A stretch of 64,000 nucleotides of DNA, from positions 372,001-436,000 of the forward strand of contig JAJEKV010000140.1 of assembly GCA_021234155.1 (NCBI GenBank), read 5' to 3'. Of this stretch, positions 55,627 through 64,000 are shown piece after piece. The position numbers and the translations under genes are program-made. The notes below the pieces were generated by a model. The model saw only the letters and a list, made by a program, of their open reading frames with translations, was not told where the DNA came from and did not search any database. This stretch comes from Isoetes taiwanensis. Taxonomy: Eukaryota > Streptophyta > Lycopodiopsida > Isoetales > Isoetaceae. How positions within the stretch are numbered: the first letter of the stretch is position 1; every line of letters begins with the position of its first letter.

Positions 55627-58600
55627 ATGGTTAAGGCCATAGACCCCAAGTCGGGCCAGAGGGTCGAGGCTAAGGCATTGAGCCTTGAAGAAGATACGCC
55701 GCGGGGCCAGTACCAACGTCCAGCATCCTACTCTCAGCCACGCCCGTACACACCTTATACGGGCCGTTCACCCAGTCCGGGGCCCTCTCAGCAGAACTCT
55801 AACGGCCCGCCCGGGAAAAGAAAGTCACCTTCAAAGACGCCCGATAAACCGAACAATGCCAGTAAGGAAGTTCGGAACCTCTTACAGTCCATTCCCAAAG
55901 AGGCTCGAGAACAGCTCCGCCGAGACAAGGCATGCTACAGGTGTATGCGGCCCGGGCACTTCATGCAGAATTGTCCTTATGTCACGCAGACTGCCCAGCT
56001 GGCCATGGCCGACCTCGATTGGGATGACCTCGAGTCTACGCCACCTGTCGAGGAGGAGGCTCCCGAATACATTCACGGTGAGTCCCATATCCTTGCAGCC
56101 ATTGAAACCGGCAATGCTGAAAGTCAGCCTGCCGTTATTTCCACCATAGGTCAAGTAGACAGCAAACCTTTCATAATTCTGATGGATACGGGTAGTACAC
56201 ATAATTTTGCTTCTCCTAGAATGGCCCAGGTATTGCAGCTTGAGACTTTGAGATCTCGACCGAAGCCTGTCACCTTAGCCAGTGGTAAGATCAGACATAC
56301 TCATGACCGTCGCATTAACCTTAAAATGCAGTTGCCAGGTGCACCAGTTGCATTGGGTGCCGAATTAATGGATATAGGCAAATATGATCTGATTGTTGGT
56401 ATGGAATTCCTGGCATCTGCAAAGGCCAATATAGACTGCGAGAAACGAGAGGTTACCTTCAACGCAGCTAATGGAGCCCGTGTGACTATAAAAGGTGACT
56501 CCTTAAAACCCATTATGCAGTCTATGACCATCAGGCAGTTAAATAAGGCTATTCGTAAGGATAAGTTGCTTTGCATTATCAGACTTGCATCCATTGAGTC
56601 AGATGCTAAACACAAGCAAGTAATTGATACCCTGCCAAAGGGCATTGCTAAACTTCTCCGAGAATTTAGCGATCTTTTTCCAGATGAGATCCAGAAACTT
56701 CCTCCTTTTAGAGGAGTAGAATGTGAGATAGCCTTAGAACCAGGTACTAAGCCTACCAGTAAGGCCCCGTACCGTATGAGTCCCCCTGAATTGGCAGAGC
56801 TTAAAAAGCAACTTCAGGAGTTATTAAACCTAGGTTTCATACGACCTAGCGTTTCGCCTTTTGGCGCCCCTATCCTTTTTGTTAAGAAAAAGGATGGCTC
56901 CTTGAGGATGTGTATTGATTATAGGCAGTTCAATAAGCATACCATCAAAAATCGCTATGCTTTGCCTAGAGCGGACGATCTTATGGACCAGTTGCAAGGG
57001 GCCAAGTATTTCTCAAAGATTGATTTACGCTCCGGATATCATCAAATAAGAATTAAGGAGGAGGACATCCATAAATCTGCTTTTCGCACTAGATATGGGC
57101 ATTATGAGTTTACCGTTATGCCTTTTGGATTAACTAATGCCCTCGCAACTTTTATGCGGTTAATGAATGATGTCTTCCGCCAATACTTGGATGATTTTGT
57201 TGTTATTTTCTTTGATGACATTCTCATCTATAGTAAAACTCTAGAGGAGCATGAGTCCCATCTTCGCTTGGCCCTACAAAAGTTAAGACGTCATCAGCTC
57301 TTTGCCAAGTTCTCTAAGTGCAAGTTTGCCACTCCAAAGGTGGACTATTTAGGCCACGTTATTTCGGCTGACGGAATTGCTATGGATCCAGCAAAAATAG
57401 AAGCAATCAAGGATTGGCCCATTCCTGCTAGTGTCTCAGAGGTCCAAAGTTTCTTAGGATTGGCAGGATATTACCGGAAATTTGTTAAGGATTTTGCAAA
57501 AATTGCAGCACCTCTTACCAACCTTACAAAGCATGAGAAAGTCAAGGATTGGATGGAACATTGGAAAGCAAAGGTCCAGGATAGTTTTCAGAAACTTAAG
57601 GATGCCTTGACATCAGCACCCGTCCTCACATTGCCGGACCCGGAAAAGGACAAGATAGTAGCAACAGATGCTAGTAAGATTGCTACAGGCGGAGTTCTCA
57701 TGCAAGCCGAAAGGGTTATAGCCTACGATTCTAAGAAGATGAATGAGACAGAACAACGCTACCCTACCCATGATCAGGAATTGTTGGTTGTCGTTCGCGC
57801 TTTGCGGATATGGAGACACTACCTTCTTGGTAGAAGATTCCACCTTGATACGGATCATCAGAGTCTCCGTTATCTATCGACCCAGCCAAATTTCAACCTC
57901 CGTCAGAGAAGATGGATGGAATTTTTGGAGAAGTATGATTTTGAGATTATGTATAAGCCTGGGAAACACAATATGGTTGCCGACGCGTTGTCACGCCATC
58001 CTCTCCTAACGCGGACCCATTGTAACGCAATTTCCACGCTCACCAGTGAGTTTGGGAAGCGGATAGAGCAGACCTTAGCCACAGATCCCGAGTTCCGTGA
58101 TGTTTGGGATAATTTGAATAAGGAGGCATGCACTGATAAGGAACGTGAAGCTTTCCGTTCATATAAGAAAGAGGGTAATTTCTTATACCACAAAGATAAG
58201 TTATGTGTACCTGAAACTTCAGGAGTACGTAAGCTTATTCTCCATGACACACACAACAGCCCTATAGCGGGACATGCGGGTTTCATGAAAACCTATTTCA
58301 AGATCCGCTCCAGTTATTTCTGGCCTTCTATGAAGAAGGATATTGCCAGGTATATTAAACAGTGTCAGGTGTGTCAGCAAACCAAGGTTGAGCAGTTGCG
58401 GATCCCGGGGGAATTGCAACCTTTAGACGTGCCCAATGCCAAATGGGAAGTGATAACCATGGACTTTATTGTGGGCCTTCCACGTACTCTCCGTGGTTAT
58501 GATGCATTGATGGTAGTGGTCGACAAATTATCGAAGATGGCTCATTTCTTGCCATGTCGCACTACGGATACGGCTTTCGATACTGCTTTGCTGTTCACAA

Positions 58601-59346
58601 AGGAGATCTTCAGATTGCATGGAATGCCACGAGTTATAGTATCCGACAGGGACCCCAAGTTTGTAAGTGCATTCTGGAAAGATTTCTTCACCACCATCCA
58701 AACCAAGCTTGCTATGAGTACGGCATATCATCCTCAGACAGATGGTCAGACAGAACGTACAAATCGCATTATAGAAGATATGCTACGAAGTTATGTGTGG
58801 AGTAAGCAATCACAATGGGCTGACTATATTTACTTGGTCGAATTTGCCTATAATAGCATGAAACAGGAGTCCTCCAGAATGTCTCCCTTCATGATAAATT
58901 ATGGTTATCAATGCCTTACTCCAGACACATGGCATAATCCCGTTTCTAAGGTGGAGGTTTCTCAAAAACTCCTCTTGGAAATGCAAGCTTTGGTTGAAGA
59001 AGTTCGCGGTTACTTGCTGGCAGCACGCAGTCGTCAGAAGAGTGTCGCGGATAAGCATAGAACCCCGCGAGTCTTTCAGGTGGGCGAATCAGTTTGGCTC
59101 AAGATCAAGGTCAAACAGGCCAAACTTAAGATTGGTAACTGCAAGAAGCTGGCACCTAGATGGGCTGGACCATTCAACATCACTGAACGTGTTGGAGAAC
59201 AGGCATATCGTTTGGATTTGCCACCCCGCTTGAAGATCCACAAGGTCTTTCACGTGAGTCTTCTGAAACAACACACCCCTGATCCAGAGGAGGTTTTGGA
59301 TACCCCAACCCTAGGAGCTGACTCAAATGTTGCAATACTTGGTTAA
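55627..59346 (+). CDS. pol: Zinc knuckle, protease, reverse transcriptase, RNase H and integrase of E2
   Basis: One open frame of 1239 codons. [14 protein letters not shown] knuckle near residue 102; protease [15 protein letters not shown] near 185; [35 protein letters not shown] and [10 protein letters not shown] near 528; RNase [14 protein letters not shown] near 680 with YPTHDQELL and LDTDHQSLR; integrase zinc [19 protein letters not shown]; catalytic core [18 protein letters not shown] and [31 protein letters not shown]; then [15 protein letters not shown]. All key catalytic residues are present, so this part looks able to encode working enzymes, but its chromodomain is damaged (next entry). 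Start at 55627 is only the open frame limit; translation would begin in gag. Confidence 0.93.
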   Translation: MVKAIDPKSGQRVEAKALSLEEDTPRGQYQRPASYSQPRPYTPYTGRSPSPGPSQQNSNGPPGKRKSPSKTPDKPNNASKEVRNLLQSIPKEAREQLRRDKACYRCMRPGHFMQNCPYVTQTAQLAMADLDWDDLESTPPVEEEAPEYIHGESHILAAIETGNAESQPAVISTIGQVDSKPFIILMDTGSTHNFASPRMAQVLQLETLRSRPKPVTLASGKIRHTHDRRINLKMQLPGAPVALGAELMDIGKYDLIVGMEFLASAKANIDCEKREVTFNAANGARVTIKGDSLKPIMQSMTIRQLNKAIRKDKLLCIIRLASIESDAKHKQVIDTLPKGIAKLLREFSDLFPDEIQKLPPFRGVECEIALEPGTKPTSKAPYRMSPPELAELKKQLQELLNLGFIRPSVSPFGAPILFVKKKDGSLRMCIDYRQFNKHTIKNRYALPRADDLMDQLQGAKYFSKIDLRSGYHQIRIKEEDIHKSAFRTRYGHYEFTVMPFGLTNALATFMRLMNDVFRQYLDDFVVIFFDDILIYSKTLEEHESHLRLALQKLRRHQLFAKFSKCKFATPKVDYLGHVISADGIAMDPAKIEAIKDWPIPASVSEVQSFLGLAGYYRKFVKDFAKIAAPLTNLTKHEKVKDWMEHWKAKVQDSFQKLKDALTSAPVLTLPDPEKDKIVATDASKIATGGVLMQAERVIAYDSKKMNETEQRYPTHDQELLVVVRALRIWRHYLLGRRFHLDTDHQSLRYLSTQPNFNLRQRRWMEFLEKYDFEIMYKPGKHNMVADALSRHPLLTRTHCNAISTLTSEFGKRIEQTLATDPEFRDVWDNLNKEACTDKEREAFRSYKKEGNFLYHKDKLCVPETSGVRKLILHDTHNSPIAGHAGFMKTYFKIRSSYFWPSMKKDIARYIKQCQVCQQTKVEQLRIPGELQPLDVPNAKWEVITMDFIVGLPRTLRGYDALMVVVDKLSKMAHFLPCRTTDTAFDTALLFTKEIFRLHGMPRVIVSDRDPKFVSAFWKDFFTTIQTKLAMSTAYHPQTDGQTERTNRIIEDMLRSYVWSKQSQWADYIYLVEFAYNSMKQESSRMSPFMINYGYQCLTPDTWHNPVSKVEVSQKLLLEMQALVEEVRGYLLAARSRQKSVADKHRTPRVFQVGESVWLKIKVKQAKLKIGNCKKLAPRWAGPFNITERVGEQAYRLDLPPRLKIHKVFHVSLLKQHTPDPEEVLDTPTLGADSNVAILG

Positions 59347-59512
59347 GTGGAAACACTTACCAGTTGAGGATGCTACCTGGGTGATGAAGATCGACCTTGA
59401 GAAGCACTATCCGGACTTCATGCGGGAATCTCAGGGCCGCACCATCAACGATGCTATCAACCCCACAGTCGGCGGTAAGCTTGGAAGCTTGATTGCCCGA
59501 TTAACGCTCTAG
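59327..59512 (+). pseudogene. pol: Truncated chromodomain of E2
   Basis: [20 protein letters not shown] matches the second half of the E1 chromodomain. The first half (ELILDKAFKKTRRSEF in E1) is missing: after DTPTLG about 75 bases are gone and the frame shifts. A chromodomain lacking its first strands should not bind methylated histone tails. Confidence 0.8.
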
Positions 59513-59830
59513 AGGGGAAGATGCATCGTAAGTAATAATAGTTACCGATGATGAGATCACCTTTGTGTTCTCTAGGACGTGGTGTACTGTCGATGTTGAC
59601 ATGACCACGAATTGCTTGGAGAGCATATAGTTGATAGGCAGCGTTCATCTTGGCTATAATGGGAACTTGACCATTCCTTATGCCGCAATGAATTGCAAAC
59701 CATAGACATGATAGGTTCCCTTGTAGATAGGGTTTTCCTTTCATTAAAGGGGGTGGTCCCTTCAACTACAATCTATTTATATTATATATACAAGTCCCTT
59801 ATTATTTAGGGACTGTATGAGACCGATTGT
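59513..59830 (+). other. E2 region after pol
   Basis: GTTACCGATGATGAGATCAC and TCTCTAGGACGTGGTGTA match the E1 post-pol region (about 32505-32555). The match then fades, and no polypurine tract or 3' LTR follows. Confidence 0.6.
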
Positions 59831-61051
59831 GTATTGCATCACCAAACCTCTGTTAGGTTTATATTTATTGAGATTTTGATAAAGAGTATGATGATAAAAA
59901 AGCAACAATCAAGAAGTAGGCGTCTTTAGGACGAGCCACTATTCATAGGGATTAGATCTACGACTTCATGAAACTTTATTAGGATTTCCTATTCCTAGAC
60001 TCCTATAGGGATTCCGCAGGATTATGCAACATTCCTTTGACATTGTCGTAGATTACCTACACTTTAATTCCTACAAAGTTTAGAGGTACATATAAAGGAG
60101 AAAAATGAAATATGTGCATTTCATGTTTGATAATAATTGGAATTGTTCATGATGATAATTGGTAATTTGATTGGGATTTATTGTTCAGATGCTCGTCATG
60201 AGTGTGAGGGTTAGAAATATACGATATAAACTCTATTTGTATGCTATAGCTTAATGCATGAGTTATTACTTTTGCTTCGCGTTTCCTTTGCTTTACCATT
60301 GAATACTCAATCTTAAATCCCATGAAGCATAAACCCTAGTTGATAATCCTAATTCACTTAACTCTAATCACTAGCAAAATGTGCATGGATTAAAATTAAG
60401 ACAAAATAGAGTTTAATCTGAGCAAAATGGGATATAAATACCTAAACAACCCACAAAAAAATTCAAACATTAAATTGAGAATGCAATCTCAAATAACAAT
60501 CCGAATGAAGCTTGGCAAACAAAGTGCATGACAATGCCAATTCTACAACATGGATAATAGCAGTTAAATAAAAATAAATAAAAAACTTAAGGCCTAATCA
60601 TAAGTAATCTCTAGCTACATTGAGTTGTCCCTCTTCTTCAATAACATTATAATAACTGCATTCCAATCACATCTACTTAACACATGCTGAGCTACACAAC
60701 GGTACCCAATACCTACATACACCTCCTGCATCTTGGCATATTCCATTAACATGGCAATTTCGTTGTGGTTTTATACGGCAATAAAATATCTAAACACATA
60801 GTGATAGTATCATAGTGAAGCCCAACGTTGTATCTGTAGAGAACTAAAACCAACAAACACAAACAATCTTGAGCATAAGAGAAACCTAGAACCTAAAACA
60901 AAAAACCTTCTAACGCCTGTCCCTCCATATGTATGTGGCTCTCCGGGAAGCCCTAGCGAAACACCCTAAGCAACGAAAGCATTGGCAGTCCCGCATTGAC
61001 ATTGCCGGGTAACGAAAGCATGTTATAGCTCAACATTGGTACAGCTAATAT
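59831..61051. other. AT-rich region without a gene
   Basis: No gene, RNA gene or transposon recognised. Confidence 0.4.
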
Positions 61052-61644
61052 GGAAGAGAGATGATTGGACGCAAAAGAGGATTTTGAATTTATATGTAGA
61101 GATTCCAAGTCTGGACATTGAACTATGCATTTCCCTTGGGCAATCTAATTTAATCGTATGTGTACTGTGATATCTTTGATAGAATCAAATAAGAATAATT
61201 CTAAATTATGGGAAAGGACTATGCAAAAAGGACTCAAGGCTGATTTCATTTAGTCTCTTATTATGAAATGCTAAAAGCATTTGTAGATGGTAATCATGAA
61301 CCCAAATAAAATTAACCTCAACACTAATTACCTCCATAAATCATACTACGGAAGAGAGGTGATTGGATGCGAAAGAGGATTTTGAAGTTAATATGTAGAG
61401 ATACCTTCTCTAAGTCTGAACACTGAACTATGGATTTCCCATGGGCATTCTAAATTAGCCGTATGTCCACTGTGATGTCTTTGATAGAATCAAATAAGAA
61501 TACTTGTTAATTATGGGAAATGACTATGCAAAAAGGACTAAAGTCGGATTCTATTTGGTTTCTTCCTATGAAATGTTAAAAGAATTTAGAGATGGCAATC
61601 ATGAACCCCAACAAAATTAACCTTAGGGCTCATTACCTCCACAA
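61052..61644 (+). repeat. Tandem duplication of about 290-300 bases
   Basis: 61052-61340 and 61350-61644 are direct copies (start GGAAGAGAG.TGATTGGA.GC; shared CTTTGATAGAATCAAATAAG and GACTATGCAAAAAGGACT; end TTACCTCCA.AA). They differ by substitutions and small indels, so the duplication is not recent. No coding potential. Confidence 0.85.
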
Positions 61645-64000
61645 CCTTATCCAAAGATCGTTAACACAAAAGAAAATATAGAAACAAACTTACGACTGGC
61701 AAAATTACCATTTATGCTACATTGAATGTTTTTCCTTTCAGAGATCAAAACTCTATGCTAAACATCCGCAAGAAAAGAGTACAACTAGCATATGGCTACG
61801 AATAGTAAAAACAAAAGAATGATAAATCCTCTAAATTGTGGGATTGAAGGTGTATTTTCACCTGATATCCAAGTAGGAACACAAACCAATAAACGAAAAT
61901 GGGGAGAACCATTATGTGAGATCTTATATTCCTACAAATAAGAAATTAGACAATCATCAGCCTATAAAAATACAAATTAAGTGAATCTAAATCAAATAAA
62001 AGAATCTCTTTGATTGAAACAACAATTGAGTCATCACTTGCAACTTGGAAAGTTGAAGTTTCATGAAGATAAGCTTTCAATGCATTTTTGTGTCCATGAA
62101 TAGTAATCAAATCGTTTGTAACATGGCAAGGTCAATCATGACTTGCAAGCGTAAAAATACCAGCTAGAGCTATAAAATTGAAAAAAAAAAAAAGGATATG
62201 CTGGCACCCTGTAATCTAGGGTCGAACAGTCAAAATGCAAATCCACATAGAGTAATAAAAATAATGAACTGGTTCTAGCCAAACAAAGTTATCCGCAGAT
62301 AACCATCTAGGTGCACACTTTGCAATTCTGTAAAAATCCTTTCCACTTAATTAGCAGTTCCAACTAACCTTAAAGTTATTGATCAAACTCACCATCCTAC
62401 ATTAGATTTATACATATTTTCATATGAGTACTCCTCACTAACCTTTGCAAATCATATAGCAAATATACTTGAACCTTGAATTGCTAACGTTACCACTTTA
62501 TGATAAACAATGTACTTGCATTTCAAATGGATTTGCATCACTCAAAACTTAAGGCACATAGAATCATCCATTGGAATGAATGGCAGAAATGTTTTTTCTA
62601 CTTTCATGCCACTCTCAAATACCAAGTTGCATCCCTAATCACAATGATATCTCACATGGCATCTAATAGTGAACTAAGTTTTGAGAAAATGACATGTGGC
62701 TAAATCAACTGGTCATTTGTGGCCGAAATTTTTGTATGAGTAATTTCCAATAAAGATCTTATCTTGGAAGTTAGAAATTAAAGTTTGTATCCTATTGAGT
62801 ACATGCAAATAAAAAAGTCAAGCTAAATTTGAATTAAATGCGAGTTGTTCGCACGAGTATTTGTTTTAGGGAATGTAGATGGCCGATCGTTAAGTCAACT
62901 CAGCAAAATCGACAGTCGATTTCAAAGTGGAAGCCAAATACAAAGTTGAAGTTCAATAAGCCCATCAAAATCAACTCACAAGCACGAAAACCAATTGTAA
63001 GGTCTCCAAACAGAAGTAGAGTCTATATTCATCACTCATACACTTTCAGATCTTAATCCCATCTCACATCTTTGCCCAATTATAAATCCGCTAGTCAACT
63101 AGACCGCCTCTTAGTCCATTGCTTTGATCTTTGAACTTAAAAAATCAAGCAGAAATATCTATTGTGGCCACTCTTAAACTCAACCCTGGTGTCAGCATGG
63201 ATTTGTAGCTTTGAAATGGACACATTGCCCATCGTGAAGATTGAAAGGTATTGTAAGCCAAATTTGCATACCATCTGCACCTATACTCATTACGCTATTT
63301 TGAGTCCGCAACGTGCACTAAAAATATTTAGTTCATATAACATATCGTTTTTCATTACATGATTTACAAAGGGACATAGGTGAATTCATTTCCTTTATAA
63401 GCTTAGAGAAAATGACAAAATTTTGTAATGTGATTCTGCCTGCGTGTGCCTTCACATTGTGGCGAACATATTGTGAAGAATCACTTCGCACAGTTAGGAT
63501 ACATGCAAGTTAGGAGCAAACTGTGTTTTTAGTATTAGCCCCCACAATGGCTAGTATTGTTTGTAGCTATTATATTTGAATAGCATTGCACACAATCTTA
63601 TTGCACTTTCGTGTGGCTCTTTATTGCACTCGTGTGGCTCGCATACTCCTTGAATCCTCAGAGTTCAAAGCATGGAGGTGGACTAGTTGTCATTTCCTTC
63701 AAAACCTTTGTTTGATAATTTCCACATCCAGGTTAACCAAGGAAAAAAATGTTAATAGTGTTCTGCTAAAACTCTTCCAGGGCGACATTTAGATAATCCT
63801 TCATAGCAATTCATGCTCCATTTTCGTTCTTATGTTTTCCCGCAGCTTTCATTACTACATCAACCTGAGATCACTGCATATAGATTTGATAAAGCCACAA
63901 AGATTGCCGCATTAGATCGATTAGGTCCTAATCACATGCTTTTATGACATTTTCAGCTAGATGCTTATTGCCATAAATATGACATGCACCATTAACCGAC
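61645..64000. other. AT-rich region without a gene
   Basis: Only short frames on either strand, none with a recognisable family. No tRNA, rRNA or LTR seen. Confidence 0.4.

Larger units (their letters stand above)
48647..59830 (+). mobile_element. E2, histone-carrying Ty3/gypsy element
   Basis: 5' LTR, perfect primer site, two palindromes, H3-containing ORF, H2B-like and H2A-like domains in one frame, an H4-like exon, poly-A signal, gag and pol. It shares gene order with E1, but its LTRs differ strongly and its H3 is far closer to ordinary H3. Post-pol sequence (59540-59640) still matches E1. No 3' LTR is visible before 64000, so the 3' end is deleted or lies elsewhere; the right limit near 59830 is approximate. 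Confidence 0.85.

Noticed and set aside
1-64000. CRISPR arrays, bacterial operons, rRNA genes.
   Set aside because: None of the expected repeat spacing, operon layout or rRNA sequence is present; everything fits plant nuclear DNA.

Overview
This is land-plant nuclear DNA packed with retroelements. The evidence is one eight-exon plant-type gene with short GT-AG introns, Ty3/gypsy chromoviruses primed by the plant initiator-Met tRNA site, a LINE relic and a fold-back DNA transposon. A seed-free plant (fern, lycophyte or bryophyte) is a guess that the window cannot settle.

The outstanding content is a family of giant Ty3/gypsy retrotransposons that carry their own core-histone-like genes between the 5' LTR and gag. 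E2 (about 48647-59830, + strand) is the clearest copy: 5' LTR, primer binding site, two large palindromes, a long protein ending in an unmistakable histone H3, an H2B-like domain, an H2A-like domain in the same frame as the H2B, a possible H4-like exon, then gag and pol. E1 (about 12076-34353, + strand) is only distantly related, yet has the same order: partial 5' LTR, primer site, palindromes, TATA box, divergent H3, palindromes, TATA box, H2B-like, H2A-like, gag, pol with chromodomain, 3' LTR. E3 is a third relative on the - strand. It has complete LTRs of about 1.5 kb and its own H2B-like gene, but no recognisable pol. It is inserted inside the E1 H2A-like gene with a 5-bp target duplication (AGAGC).

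Layout. 1-12075 and 15563-27615 are two copies of one tandem segmental duplication, each holding E1 H2B, E1 H2A 5' part, all of E3, and E1 H2A 3' part. 12076-15562 holds the truncated E1 5' LTR and the H3 unit. 27616-34353 holds E1 gag-pol and its 3' LTR. 34354-43425 is old repeat debris: a LINE relic, pieces of an LTR family with heat-shock-element-like arrays, and small repeats. 44245-45692 is the single apparently intact host gene, a glucose-6-phosphate 1-epimerase-type enzyme. 46750-48585 is a fold-back element. 48647-59830 is E2. The rest, to 64000, is AT-rich with one short tandem duplication.

How the parts may work together (inference): E1 palindromes and TATA boxes look like separate promoters for each histone-like gene, and both gag genes are preceded by splice-acceptor-like sequences, so a spliced LTR transcript could skip the histone block. 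The elements may supply their own nucleosome-like proteins for packaging, for escaping silencing, or, with the integrase chromodomain, for marking chromatin. Nearly all element genes here contain frameshifts or stops. The GC-rich parts of otherwise near-identical copies differ by many tiny indels, so some breaks may be base-calling errors.
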